A stretch of 64,000 bases of DNA from Cryptomeria japonica (GCF_030272615.1 NC_081414.1:824491396-824555395), one strand, 5' to 3'. Positions 23,090 to 35,814 are shown, counted from the stretch's first letter. Numbers and translations are program-made. The notes: generated by a model not told the origin, from the sequence alone.

Positions 23090-25599
23090 CGGGATTGAGT
23101 GTTGTCAATTTGGTAGAGGCATCCGCTTTGGATTATTGGTTGTGACAGTAAACCCCTTGTCTTGCAGTTGGATCTGAGTTTTATTTTGTTATTTTTCCAC
23201 TTAGATCTTGAAACCTCTTATCAAGTAGTTCCGTACGCATTTATTCCTATTTCTACTGGCAGATCTTGGGGAACATGATTTACAAGTGCTCTCGTGTTTA
23301 TGGGAAAATTATCACCACTGACCGTTCACCGATAGTTGTCAAGCCATGTCTGAGTGAAAGATTGCAATTTTAATATTCTTAGAAATAAAGATGCTGTTAC
23401 GAATTATTCTAAATTCTAGAAATTTGTGTTTATATATAGGTATTTATTTTTGAACTTGATATTATGTGAGTTTTATAGGGATTTAGATAATATTGTTGGC
23501 TATATTTTAATGTTTAAATGAAGAAACTTTTGTTTTGTAGTTCCATGTACATTTATTCTTATTTTATGCTATATAGCTTTCAATTTGGTGGTCACTTAGA
23601 ATTATCATAATTTACAATTTTAATAATAGTTTTCTCATTTTTTTACATATATTATGTGTAATTTGTATTGGGATTTAAACATTTTGATGGTTATATATTT
23701 TAGAATTCTAAGTTAAATAGATTGGTGGTGATGTGAAAAATGTGTATAGGTGTCAACTGTATATTCTAATTGTAGGTATTATATCTTTGTTGAGTTAAAA
23801 GAGATTGGCAATGATATGGAAAATGTTTATATTGGTGTGAATTGTACATTATAGTTGTCGGTATGATATCTTTGTCGAAATCAAAAGAAAGATTTAATTG
23901 GTTTTTAATGTTTTTTTAAAATGAGAATGGAAATATCTTACAAGTCATGTAGGTTTTAGGACACCTTTTATGTGGAAAAGTTATATGAAATGATGTTTTA
24001 ATATATTTATTTGAGAAAAACTTATTTGATAGTAGGATTAAATTTGTTGGAAGGGTGAACTTTTGTCCAAAAATAGAAATTTAATTTGGGAAAACAAATC
24101 ACTTGTAATAAAAATTGAATTTAGGTTAGTTGAGTCTTAGAGGGAAAAAAAAATGTGTAAAATATGAATTGAACTTAAGACAAAATTTGTATATCAAAAG
24201 AGGTGAACTATTTAATTAATTCTATTAGACTTCCACAATCCATGTTAATATTGTATGCAAGTTTCTAGATTTGATTGAGTGCAAGATTTAAATGATCAAC
24301 ATTTCGAATCACACTCTCTGAATTATTTAGTTTTTGTAATGAAATTTATTATCTTCCATAAAAAATGAAATCAAGTTACTTTCAAGGAGTAAGCCCATTT
24401 ACCACTCAACTACATTATGTAAGCATGAATTGACATTTAAAGAATAAGTTCTTATAATTGTGAAAATCGCATGCCCATGCTTCTTTTCTATATATATTTT
24501 TAACTACTCAACTTTCATATTCTTGCATGAAATTGGTTTAAGACATCCTATATCTTGATCCCTTCCATAATTGATTCCTATGGATTTATCTATGTTTCTT
24601 AGACGTGTTCTTCATTATCGATCAAATATGTGAGCGTGTACTTGAAACTTAATTCTATAGTCATGAATATGAAACTTAATTTTTTAAAATTTAAAATTTA
24701 CATTATTGTCTTGTCAATCATTTACAAGTCATTAGTAGCTAACTTAGCACATGTTATGTTAGTTTGTGTTCTCTTTTCTTACATTTAAATGCATTTATTA
24801 ATTCATTTGAAATCATTTAAGAGTTATCAAGGAGCATGCTAGAGTTTTATTGGTGGAGAATTTATGAGATAATATTAGAAGCATTTATTAGTAAGGTATC
24901 AAAGCACATCATCCTACATTTGTTACATTATTTCTTGTTGTCTTTAGACTTTCATTTGATATATGCACAAAGTGAATTCATTGAAAAGTCCTTGGAAAAT
25001 TTCACAAGAAAATGCAATGAACACGTAAAAAAGTTGGTCTCAAAAAAGATCTATGCTTATCTTCTTCTTAATTGTACCAAAATAGAAGATCTATAATAGG
25101 ATATGGCATCTACAATAAGATCATGGAAGAGAATTTTTTTAGATGTTACTTCCCTCTCTTTCTTATGTCCTCTCTTCTTTTTATTTATATCTCACTCTAT
25201 TTTTTCCTCTATCTACTTAACTACCCCGCCTTTCTCTATTGCAAACATAACAAGAGCCTATTGGTAATGGATTTTGATTATCTTCCTCATTCAGAGGTTT
25301 TCTTCCAATTGTATTTCGATTTGTGTAAGAGTATGCATCGTTAATTTCAAACTATCGTTTCTTTAGTGAGACCTTTTTGCATAAACATCATTTACTAAAT
25401 GTCCTACCAATTGACCTCATGTATTGCACAAATGTATATAAAAATTATACCATTTTTTCTTTATTTGACCTTCCAAACCTTTTCGGCGTACCCATTGCAC
25501 ACCAAGGTGCAATTGCTAGTTAATAATATAATTAATAAATACTGGCACATTTGCGCAGCTAGTCGCTTGTTTGTAGCCCTTGCGGAAAATCAAGTTATG
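23090..25599. other. No supportable gene
   Basis: AT-rich intergenic sequence between the H2B pseudogene and the enoyl-ACP reductase promoter. Open frames (such as 24836-25096) are short and without known motifs. No LTR ends or repeats of note were seen. Confidence 0.5.
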
Positions 25600-25607
25600 T
25601 TATAAAG
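25600..25607 (+). promoter_or_regulatory. Candidate TATA box of the enoyl-ACP reductase gene
   Basis: TTATAAAG lies 82 bases before the start codon at 25689, leaving room for a short 5' leader. It is a single motif with no further support. Confidence 0.4.
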
Positions 25608-25688
25608 CCACAAGGCCTACTAATCTATCATCCTGTTCTTAAAGGAAATTGAACTGAGGTTATATGATCAGCAGGTATCTCAAAAACC

Positions 25689-28600
25689 ATGACGGCGGCA
25701 GCAGCAGGACTTCAATCAGCAAGGGCTGCAATCTGCAGCCCTACCCTGACCTGTTCAGCCCATCTGCCCACTTGCTCCAGACCCTGTAACTTGGCACCCA
25801 AAGTAGTTCAATTTGCTTCCCTCCCTTCGTCTAAAAGTGCCCCATTGCAATCATCCTCTTTTTTCCCATCTACACTTCAGTTATCTAAGAGCATTAAAAC
25901 AGAAGCAGTTAAGTTTAGCAAAAATGCCACTGTGGTTCATGCTTCTGCCAATGGACATGGAGCTTCCTCTGGATTGTCAATTGATTTAAGAGGTTTGGTT
26001 ATCTTTTCCCACTTGTTTATGTTTTTCCCGTATCTTGAAGAGAAGAGTTTGCTAGGATTGGATGTGGGTTTCTGGAATATTTTGTTTTATGGATTAGAGT
26101 AATCTTAGATAGCTTTTCTACAATTATATTGTTGTAGTATAAGCCGCTAGGGTATCGGGACTTTTACTGGGGATTTCATTAGCTTTTAGGGTGTAGCAAT
26201 TTTGGTATAAATGTTAACTTCATTGTATTTACAGGGATCGTGGATAAATTGGCTAAATTAGTATTGTTGTCCAGGCCTCCTTTTAACTGAGACTTGCGTT
26301 TGCAATTTTATCATACTATTTGGGTGTATGGATATGTTGTGTACTGTCAACTTTATTGGATTTACATTCATCTTAACTAACATGGTTACATTTATATTTT
26401 AGCTGAGGCCTGGTTTTAATTGGGTTATGCGTTTGGGATTTTATCAGCCTTTAAAGAATCATGTGTCTATTTTCTTTTAAATTGACTGTCTCACAAAATG
26501 TCTGTTTTAGCTGTGTAATGAGAACTAAAGAGAACAGGTTGCCAGTATTGATGTTGGTATGTGAAAATTCAAAATTGTTGTTTTAATAGATGTTGGATTT
26601 GTTATGTTTAGGGCGATCTTAGATGGTTTGTTAACGTTTATATTTATTTTAGGCCCGGTTTTTATTGGCATTTGCGTTTGAGGATTTGATCAAACTTTTC
26701 AATTCATGGATTTTAAAGTCTTTTAAATGAATTATGTCTGTTTTAGCTGTGGAGCCTTTTTCAACCAGTTCAATAAAACTGATGGATCATCTAGTTTATG
26801 TGAGTATACAGTTGTATATTAAAGTTCTACATTTTGGAAGATTGTAGAACCAATGCCGAGCCTCACACTACTGAGGCTGAGGGCTAGTTAGAGGGTCAGG
26901 TTTCGAGTGCAAAATTATGTTTATTAGGATGCTCTAGTGAAAATTTGGTCTGCAAAGAAATTTTCTGTAGTGGATATGCTCCAGTTGCCAAAGGATAACG
27001 GTGACTTGGGGATTACAACTAATTGCCATAGGAATCATCCCAACCTTGACAATTTCAATTTTCAACAATCTTATCTCGATGTACTTGGTGAGAGGGTTTT
27101 CCCTAAGACAATTTAATCTATTTAATTGTTAGTCAGAACTACTTTTGTCCTTGCAGCTCTTTGGCATTGGAAACTCAGGTTTTGATAAAGCAATTATTAT
27201 TGGCTTTTTCATTTCTTTCCAATTTGTGAGACTGGTATGCAAATGTATGTCTCAACATTTTAAGTATCCAAAGTCCATTGTGAGTTGCAGATGTATATTG
27301 ATGAATTAGACTCATCTAATGAACTTTAAGGATCAGGGGATTCTCCAAATCATGTAAATATGCATTTCAATGTATACACTAGGTCTATTTTTATCAGCAC
27401 ACCATGACGTTTGAAGCAACTGTTGGCTTATGAACAGAGTTGAATGACATGATGATATTGTATGTTGTCATTGATGTCAATATGCTGAAGTGTGAACCGA
27501 TATATGATATGTGAACTGGTATATGTGAAAGTGTGAAGCGGTATGTTGGAATGAGAACCAGTATATGGTATGTTGGAATGAGAATCGGTATATGTGAAAT
27601 GGTGAACCGGTATCGGGGTTTCATTTGTTATGGCTACCGGTTGGTATTCTCAGCTTCAGGGTTTCCGGTTGATGCATTTCAAGTTTGTGTGACTCAACCG
27701 ACGACATTGTGAGATGAGTTAGCATTGTAATGAAGATCAGATCGTGTTGCCATGTCAGCATTGTGCACATGAAAAATCTTGCATGAAGAAGATTGATCCT
27801 ATCTACCTCAGGAATGTGCGAAGTCCCTGTAAACGGTGGAGAGCGCGTGATGGGTTATCAGCTTCCTGAAGCGGCAAAGAATGAACGTTGGAGAATGTTT
27901 TGAGATCTGTTCAAGACTATTGTATTTGAAGCAATGTGATTGATAGTCAAGATTGAACCGACTGAATTGCTAAACCTAAAAGTTTAGGGTTTAGGGTTTA
28001 TGCCACCGACCTATCTGTTTTCTACAAGGTCGATGATGTTTTTCATTTCGAAGTTGTTGGCAAATGCTATGTGTGTATCCAAGCGAAGTGATACCCGATT
28101 CTTGCCAGGCCGGAGATGTGTGTATACCTGCAGAGTGTGATTGCAGAAGTAAAGGAGTTGTAAAGGATCTGCCTTGGCATTGTGTGCTGTTTTTCAGATC
28201 AGTAATTTACTTGTTGATTTCTAACCAATTCAGCAGTTGGAAAATCCCTTAACCGGGTAGCTTTAACAGGCTTTTGTGTAAATCCTTTAACAGGGTGACT
28301 CAATTCAATGAGGTCTTAAAATCTTCTTGCGAGATAACCTTTGACAGGGTTCTAACCTTTAACCGGGTACTTAAGCTATCCCTTAACCGGGTAATCCCTA
28401 GCAGGATCGGTTCCTAGCAGAACCTATTGTAAAAGTCTTTAACCGGACTAGGCTCCTAACAGAGCGGACTTCAGAAGAGTTCAAACTTCAAAGAACAGCT
28501 TGTGGGTATTCATCCCCACCGTGGTTTTTCCCAGTTGGGTTTCCATGTGAAAAATCTGTGTGTCATGTGTGATGTTTTGATGTGATGCTTCAATATTTTC

Positions 28601-31600
28601 TGCTAAGTGGTAATGCATGTTAGTCTAGTGATCATTAGATTTCTGATGATGTATTACTTGTTTATGCATATGGGTGAAGTGAAAAGAAGATGTTAGGAGA
28701 AGTGAAGATCTAAGTGTTAACCGGTTTATGCTTGTCATAGTCATTCTGTGTTTTACCGGTTGTATCCTGCCTTAGATCGGTGATACTGTTTTCCGGTTAG
28801 TGCTGTTTTTGCTGTTTGAGTTGTTGAGAGAAGTTTTTGCCTGTACTAATTCACCCCCCCTCTCAGTACCGGTTTGGTACTAACTGTGCATCATTATTCA
28901 TCAGCAACCTTATTGTGCCTAAAGGTTGTAAACACCAGACTATTTAGGTATCCATGTTCCATCCTTGTTTCAGGGACATTTGCTGGCCACTTAGGCAATT
29001 GAGTAGCTTCAGTGACTGGATGGTCCTCTAATCCATGTAAAATATTCTGATTAGCTTTTGTGATCAGAAAATCCACTAATTTATGTAAAGCTGTTTGATT
29101 AGCTTCTGTGACCAGAAATTCATCTAAATGATATAAAATTGCTTTTCCATATATCCACGAGATGCACATCCATCAGACACATGAATGTTTAAACATGATC
29201 AATATGCCCCGGGTTGTATAGTCCAGACCAATTAGGTAATAATGTTCAATCCTGGCTTTCCAGAATGTCCTCCGGCCACCTATATTACTGCATAAGATTC
29301 AGTAGCCATTGAATTCTCCTAATAATATTACTTTTCCATATGCCAATTTGATACACTACGATTACCACCCCATGAACTATAACAGCTTTCGCTGCCTTTA
29401 GGACATGGTGTGACATCTTCAGATAAGCATGCATCAATGGGACCTGCTAACCTATTAGGTTCTGTTTATATTTGTCGGAAGGAAAATATATGAAGTATTT
29501 TTGCACATTCATTCATCTTTTACATTGGTTTTCAGATTTGTTTAGAATTCTCAATTTAAATCATCTTGGTCCATCTGAGGTTGAACTGTCAACCTCCATA
29601 ATGTTACAGAAGTGGCCTCTATGTTCAAATAAGATGGTTCACACATTAGAGAGATTGCAGGAAGATCCATAGCTGAAGCTGAAACAAGTTAAAAATCATG
29701 CATTTGATTAATCAAGGAAACTGACACTTTTACATACTAATCTTGGGCAATTCCTTCTCGGCTAAGACAAGAGGACAAGGACCAAACCCTACGAGAAAAA
29801 TGTCATCAATAGGAGGTTCTGATATTGTTTAGAATCTAGATTACATGCTAACTTATCATGACTCTTTGAATATCACAACTAAGTTACTAATTCTTTTCGT
29901 TTTGCCTCTGGAAATATCCTTTCTGAGGATTGTGTCTTTATCATTTTTGTTTCTATGCTACTCATTGTTTGGGTTCCCATTTGGCACTGCCTTGGATTAA
30001 AACTATCAACTAACTATTTTTTTTTTCTTTGGTATCCTTATGTCATGTCCTGGGCTTAGTTCACATCATGGATCGCCCTGGAGTCTCAGTGTTTATCTTT
30101 CTCTCAGTGCTTCCATGATTATTTTTCTTCCTGCGTAACCTTGTATTCAGAGACCTATTTAAGGATGCCATTAAGCAGACCCGTGTTTCAGTTTTTAATG
30201 ATTCTAAGGTTTTCAAAGTTGTTTGTTTTTATATTTCAAATTTTGTAGTTAGATTTCAATATCATCTTCAGCTTATTTTGATTTCATCTGAACTGGTTGA
30301 TTCAGTCTATTTTTCAAAAATGCAAAAAAGTTTTTCATGTCAGAACTTAGAAAGCCCTTCTACCCCTAAATTCCTTTTTGCCTTGGTAAAGACCTCTAAC
30401 CAAGCACTGATCTCTTGACTGCTTGAAGGGTACCTTGTGCTTGGATTCCCCACAGAACCAGATTTGGATGATGGTAATAATGCTTTCAAGATATATTAGA
30501 GTTTTTGGATACAAATTTAATATTCATTATGGGTAAAAAAGCTAATATTGCCCAAGGACTGATAACTCTGCACGATTTTGGCATACTGTTTCTCCTGATT
30601 TGTAGATCATAGATTTTCTCGCATGGAATGTTTTAGTTCTTTAAATTTGGTGAAAAAAGTGATTGTTGTATATCCATAAGTTTTAATCCTGATTCACTCT
30701 CTAACCAGCCATCTTTTTTGTAATTTAATAACAAGAGAGTATTGTGTGGTTTTCTCATTACATTTTTGAGTGAAAATCTAATTTAGAAGTCGTTTCTTTA
30801 AGTGTCAATCGTTCCAATTTTTGGGGTTTGCAGTGCCAGTTGCAAGCAAAACTTATGACTGATGTCATTCAGTGTTTTCCATCTAAAAGCTTAATATTAA
30901 GCTGATAGTTGTATATTGAAGTTTCTTCTTTTCCTTTCAGGTAAAAGAGCATTTATTGCTGGAATAGCTGATGACAATGGTTATGGTTGGGCTATAGCAA
31001 AGTCCCTAGCTGCTGCTGGTGCAGAAATTCTTGTTGGGACTTGGGTTCCGGTTTGTCATGATAACCATGAAACTGCGTTTTTTCTTACGAGGAGAATTAA
31101 ATAGAGCAAACTTTGTCATATCTTAAAACACATTTCAATCTTTTATTTTAATTTTTTGTTTTAATAATCAAATAATCAATCTCTTTGTTCCTTGCTTACA
31201 TAGTCACATCTGTGCTGCCTTAATCTTAACTATGCATAATTTATATTATTTTCTAAAACTGTTTAGCAACTCAGGCCATGAACATATTTGAAACCAGCTG
31301 GAAGCGGGGCAAGTTTGACGAATCACGCATGTAAGAACCCAATAGCTCTCTAGTTGATAAAACCTGATATAACGGATGCATGTGAATTGAAATGCTTTTA
31401 TCTACTGATAAATGAAGGATTTCCCTGTAAATAATTAGAGGTCTGCCTTTTCTTAATGCAGATTGCCGAATGGATCATTGATGGAGATCTCTAAGATTTA
31501 TCCAATGGATGCAATTTATGATACACCTGAGGATGTTCCTGAAGATGTAAACTTCATGTGATGCTATAACAATAATGAGATTTCTTTGTTCACATCTTTT

Positions 31601-33851
31601 TGTGTTTGATTCGTTTTTTGGTTGTATAAATTTTTGTGATATTTTCATTTTTTAATCCTACAGGTAAAATCAAATAAAAGGTATGCTGGAGCTTCCAATT
31701 GGACTGTGCAGGTATTTAGTTGAGGTATTACTTTTATGCTTGCTTATCTATTAAGATGCAATCCTAGGGACAAACAAAATGACATGTCATGTTTCTGGTG
31801 TTTAACTTGATACTTTAACACCTTCTATTTAGAAGTCTGTGCAGTGTAATACTAATTTTTTACATTCCATTCAATAGGAACTTGCAGATAGTGTCAAACG
31901 AGATTTTGGAAGTATTGATATTCTTGTGCATTCACTTGCAAACGGTCCAGAGGTAATAAGGACAAGTCGATAAATTTTTTGTTGCGTTTTACTTTTCTTG
32001 TGGTGTGCTAGCTTATCTTGCTTTTATTTGATTGTGTTTTAATGGTAAAATAATAATTCATCTTGACAGGTTGCTAAACCTCTCCTTGAAACATCAAGGA
32101 ATGGATATCTTGCAGCAGTCTCAGCGTCAAGTTATTCTTTTGTGTCATTACTAAAGCATTTTATTCCTATCATTAATTCTGGTGAGTAAGATTCTGTTTG
32201 TTTTCATTAGGAACTCTCTTTCGGCTTCTCCTTTTAGTGATATTTGGGTTAGGGTGGCTCAATGTTCAGCTTGATTGAAATATTTTGTCTATTTTTTAGT
32301 GGTTATCTTTAAGAAATTTGTTCCCTAATGTATTATTAAATGAAAAAGAAAGTTTTCTCAGTGAGAAGGCACGCTAAGTGTCAAGCATGCATGTTGTGAG
32401 CCATCCTTGAAACAATTTATGCTCAAAATGGAATGTCTTTCCATTGTATCTATATGTAGTTAGTTTGCAGCTTGATTGAAATTTTTTATCCATCTTGTTT
32501 ATATGGGCAGTCTATGTGGCTTTGTTGTCTATTTATTATTGAATAAAATTATAAAATGAAGGTTTGTTGATGATTAGGTATCCTAACCGTCAAGCATGTG
32601 TGTTGTGAAGAATAGTGATTCTCTAAATGATTTCTATGCTCAAAATGGATTTTCTTGGCCTTTTATCTTTTGTTTATATGGGTTTTCTTTGTTAATTTGT
32701 TGCCTACGTATTATCAAATCAAAATGAGGGTTTTTGTCTATGATCATGTTCCTCACTGTCAAACATGTATGTTGGGAAGAATAGTGGCCCTCTAAATAAT
32801 TTCAATGCTCAAAATGTATTTCCTTGGCCTTGTAATGTAGGTGGTTCAACAATATCACTCACCTATATTGCATCAGAAAGGATCATTCCAGGGTAAGCAT
32901 ATATTGAATTTGTTATGGCTCCATTCTGAAAATGGTCTAAAATGGCTCTGGAACCTAGAAGTAAACTGAAGATGCAAGTGAATTGTGTGGTTACTTGCAG
33001 ATATGGTGGTGGAATGAGTTCTGCAAAGGCTGCTCTTGAAAGTGACACCAGGGTATTCCAATTTTTTTGCTCTACTTCTCATTCAATAGCAATATAGTTG
33101 GTATGATGTGAATTGATTTATCGATTATATAAGTGTTTGCAAGGGAGTCATTTAGCTTTTGTACACAGGATAAGTGGGTTAATGGTTTAATATAGTTGCT
33201 CAATTCGAAAAGGCTTTGACTGATAATCTAATTCTGTAGGTGCTTGCATTCGAAGCAGGAAGACGCTACAATATAAGAGTAAATACAATTTCAGCAGGTA
33301 AATTTAGGAGTAACAGGCTTGATGCCATTAAAAATATCTATTTGTCAACTTCAAGTGAGGCATCACTCCCATTATTATCTTCCATTATAAGCGTGGCTGC
33401 TTTATTCTTTATCTTTCTACTGTGCAGGCCCATTGAGAAGCAGAGCTGCAAGGGCCATTGGATTTATAGATACCATAATTCAATACTCAATGGAAAATGC
33501 TCCCTTGCAAAAGGAGTTGCTCGCTGGTAATTCCATTTCACTGTTAACCGATTTTTTTCCAATTTGGAATGTGTAAAACAAATGCTGCATTTTTTATAGT
33601 TAGGCTGGATTTTTTATCTGAAAAAAGGTAAATTTAACGATGATACTTATTTAATATATGGTTTCTGAATTGATTTTTCAGATGAGGTTGGAAACACAGC
33701 AGCATTTTTGGCTTCGCCACTAGCTTCAGCAATAACTGGAACAATTTCCTACGTGGACAATGGGTTGCATGCTATGGGTGTTGGGGTGGATAGTCCCGCC
33801 TTCTCTGAATTGGCAATACCAAAAGCAGAGAAAAGAAAGGTTTCAGCGTGA
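25689..33851 (+). CDS. MOD1: Enoyl-[acyl-carrier-protein] reductase [NADH], plastid (12 exons)
   Basis: Catalyses the last reduction of each cycle of plastid type II fatty acid synthesis (enoyl-ACP to acyl-ACP with NADH). Exons, all with GT-AG introns: 25689-25992, 30941-31050, 31275-31330, 31462-31546, 31664-31711, 31878-31952, 32070-32181, 32841-32892, 33001-33052, 33240-33297, 33428-33526, 33682-33851. They sum to 1,221 nt, 406 codons plus stop, without breaks; Arabidopsis MOD1 has 390 residues. Exon 1 is a Ser/Ala-rich transit peptide starting [17 protein letters not shown]. Residues 101 onward give the Rossmann nucleotide loop [20 protein letters not shown]. The active site is present: Tyr272 and Tyr282 in [12 protein letters not shown] and Lys290 in [16 protein letters not shown], spacing Y-x7-K as in plant [14 protein letters not shown] and [11 protein letters not shown] are also conserved. 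The C-terminus ends EKRKVSA. Intron 1 is 4,948 bp and holds a solo LTR. It looks intact and functional. Confidence 0.97.
27416..27420. repeat. Target-site duplication GCAAC, left copy
   Basis: GCAAC stands directly before the TG of the solo LTR and again directly after its CA at 28904-28908. Confidence 0.85.
27495..27615. repeat. CCGGTATATGTGAA minisatellite inside the solo LTR
   Basis: About five diverged units (e.g. GAACTGGTATATGTGAAA, GAACCAGTATATGG, GAATCGGTATATGTGAAA) spaced about 20-28 bases. Confidence 0.6.
28245..28470. repeat. CTTTAACCGGGTA minisatellite inside the solo LTR
   Basis: Seven or more diverged copies of C(C/T)TTAAC(C/A)GGGT at about 20-40-base spacing, near the 3' half of the LTR. 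Confidence 0.65.
28904..28908. repeat. Target-site duplication GCAAC, right copy
   Basis: Matches the GCAAC at 27416-27420 exactly. Confidence 0.85.
29007..29150. repeat. 48-bp tandem repeat, three diverged copies
   Basis: Units begin CTTCAGTGACTGG, CTTTTGTGATCAG and CTTCTGTGACCAG; the first two end GATTAG. The 48-base unit gives a 16-residue peptide repeat on the minus strand, which is why an open frame (28894-29169) appears; I do not regard it as a gene. Confidence 0.75.
32340..32835. repeat. Diverged tandem triplication filling intron 7
   Basis: Three related blocks each contain TGTCAA(G/A)CATG, a TGTTG(T/G)GA(A/G) stretch and ATGCTCAAAATG (at about 32420, 32637 and 32806). Periods are about 217 and 169 bases. 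The last copy runs to the acceptor of exon 8 (32841). It explains why this intron (659 bp) is the longest after intron 1. Confidence 0.65.
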
Positions 33852-34037
33852 TGATTATTATAGATCAGTCCGTGCAAGTCAAGAGACTTGTCTTACTAGG
33901 TTGACATTGAAAGGCAATCATTTTCTGTTTGGTAAAGAATGGAAGAATGGGTGGTCTGTTTTGGTTTTTTTTACGTATTTTAGTTAGCTGGCAGCATGAA
34001 ACACGAGAATTCAGGAATAGGAAGCCTTTCCTCTCTA

Positions 34038-34043
34038 AATAAA
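34038..34043 (+). terminator. Candidate polyadenylation signal of the enoyl-ACP reductase gene
   Basis: AATAAA lies 187 bases after the TGA at 33849-33851. It is the first canonical hexamer downstream. Confidence 0.45.
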
Positions 34044-34902
34044 AATGTCATTTAGAATTGTATAGAGGAATTTTGCTCACATGCTACACTTGCATCTGCA
34101 TATGATTGTTATTCGAGTGTGAATATTGAAGAGTGTTGCATCAACCATCTTTGTTGTTACTTTTTAAGATTTACTTTAAGATTATTGGATTGTCCAATTT
34201 ACATTGAATCTTCTATTTAGAAATTATGGTTTGAGTGCACTAGAGGAACAAGAATTTAATTGTTCTTTAGACCATTCTCCAATTCTTTTGGTAGCATAAA
34301 TAGCGCACTTTCAATTTGCTCTATTGTACTATCATCAGAACTCATTACAGCCCTGAATGTCACCAGCTCACAAATATTTAGATCCAGTTTCAAACCCAGC
34401 GAGCTCCTTGTCCTATAAATTAATACCAGTCACATATAGATTGGAATTTCATAAATGAAGGTGCTTTTTATAAGAGGCTATCTCGTAGTCATATTTTATA
34501 CTACATAACTGGTTGGATGTAAGCGCTTCGTATGATTACTTAGGGTACATGATGGGAGCTATGTAATCATTAGGGGCTTTTTGATTTACAGACAAATTTT
34601 TTATTACAAAGAGTAGTTCATAAGAATGGTTGAAATTGAGTAAAAAAGGTATTTGGTTTTTCATGTCTCGAGGCCGGAACTTGGGTTTCATCCTAAGAGT
34701 CGTCCTCTGTTACCATAAGCCCATGGCCAAACCCTCTTATGCCCCTTTTTAACTATAGACAAAATTTAACAGTAATTTTTTCATTTGTCAACAAGCATCA
34801 CTGTAATAGCAATGTGACACATGCATATAGGCTTAATTGCCTTGTGCAATGCCACTTAGTGTTGGCGATGCATTAAGTACATGCCAATGCGCACTTAAGA
34901 AA
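34044..34902. other. No supportable gene
   Basis: Intergenic sequence downstream of the reductase gene, with no domain-bearing frames and no repeats recognised. Confidence 0.5.
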
Positions 34903-35012
34903 GAAAGGGTGAAACAACAAGATGATGATTCAGGGGACATGCATTACATGTGGTACAGAAAGGGTGAAACAACAAGATGATGATTCAGGGGACATGCATT
35001 ACATGTGGTACA
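34903..35012. repeat. Exact 55-bp tandem duplication
   Basis: Two identical 55-base copies (34903-34957 and 34958-35012) starting GAAAGGGTGAAACAACAAG and ending ACATGTGGTACA. Identity without a mismatch suggests a recent duplication. Confidence 0.95.
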
Positions 35013-35812
35013 CACCCTACACACAAAATACTACGTTTCCATTCACCATTGGCTATCAAGGAATAGATCCCTACAAACAATTTGCAATTTCAAGAAATTG
35101 GGTATGAACCACCAAGTGTTGTGGCTACTAAGTTTGAATGCAAATCTCCTATAGTGGTGCAAGTAGCTCTTGATATCAATAGTCCTAAGAGTGGTTACAA
35201 CAAAAAATCTATTGAATATATTGCCAACCCTTTTGAGAACTTGCATATCTTTACCATTTCATCCACTCCTTCTATTTCCACTCTTTTCCTAGACTTGGAT
35301 CAACAAGAATCACAAAAGCCTTTATTGGGGATCAAAAATCAAGCTTTGACAAGAAAAATCTAAAAGTTAAAAATAAAGAGAAGTTTTTCAATCAAAATCT
35401 CTTGGATTCTACAAAAATCAAAGTCAAGGATAAAAGTCCTATGAAGAAAAATAACAAGAGTTGATCTCCCCTATTACCAAAATAACTAGGGCAAAAGTTT
35501 CAAAATTTCAAGTCAAAAGGTATATTTATTGATCCTAAGTCTCCATCATGCCATGCTACTTTCACTTCTTTTTACAATCACAAGCCTTCATCCCTCATCA
35601 ACTTGTTCCACACATCAATGGACCTTTTGGTGATATATCACATCAATGGACCTTTAATGGAACTTCCTTGAGGGGCTTTGTTATCAGGGATGTCCAAACC
35701 TCTTTACGTGACACACATATGGGCCAACATAGTTCACACATTAGTAATTCTACTTTAGTTCCTTCTTCAAGGAAGACAATCAAGGGAGCAACACATCATT
35801 CAGTCAAGAAAC
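35013..35812. other. Unassigned stretch before the pol tail of element B
   Basis: Contains a short plus-strand frame (35082-35363) that I do not recognise. The next frame runs into the recognisable pol tail, but its first ~90 codons match nothing in the pol of A or C. It may be a rearranged interior of element B or older flank. Confidence 0.4.
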
Positions 35813-35814
35813 GA

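Larger units (their letters stand above)
27421..28903 (+). mobile_element. Solo LTR, probably Ty1/copia, in intron 1
   Basis: 1,483 bp beginning TGTTGGCTTATGAAC and ending ATTCATCA, flanked by perfect 5-bp repeats GCAAC. The start (…GTCATTGATGTCAATATG) and the late CTAATTCACCCCCCCTCTCAG motif are typical of plant Ty1/copia LTRs, from which I infer the family and the plus orientation. Inside are two minisatellites: units with GGTATATGTGAA (27495-27615) and units with CTTTAACCGGGTA (28245-28470). No internal coding region remains, so it arose by recombination between two LTRs. Age cannot be measured from one LTR. Confidence 0.85.
25993..30940 (+). other. Intron 1 of the enoyl-ACP reductase gene (4,948 bp)
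   Basis: Splits the glycine codon of LRGKR: donor G|GTTTGG after the transit-peptide exon and acceptor TTTCAG|GTAAAAG. It separates the transit peptide from the catalytic part. Contents are a solo LTR (27421-28903), a 3 x 48 bp repeat (29007-29150) and otherwise featureless AT-rich DNA. Confidence 0.92.

Noticed and set aside
27980-28002. Telomere-like TTTAGGGTTTAGGGTTTA
   Set aside because: Only two to three units, inside the solo LTR; far too short for an interstitial telomere.
28894-29169. 91-codon minus-strand frame in intron 1
   Set aside because: Explained by a 3 x 48 bp repeat; no homology recognised.
33240-33530. Continuous frame across exon 10, intron 10 and exon 11 of the reductase gene
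   Set aside because: Intron 10 happens to be open; splicing at GT (33298) and AG (33427) restores the conserved SAGPL sequence, so the longer frame is not the gene.
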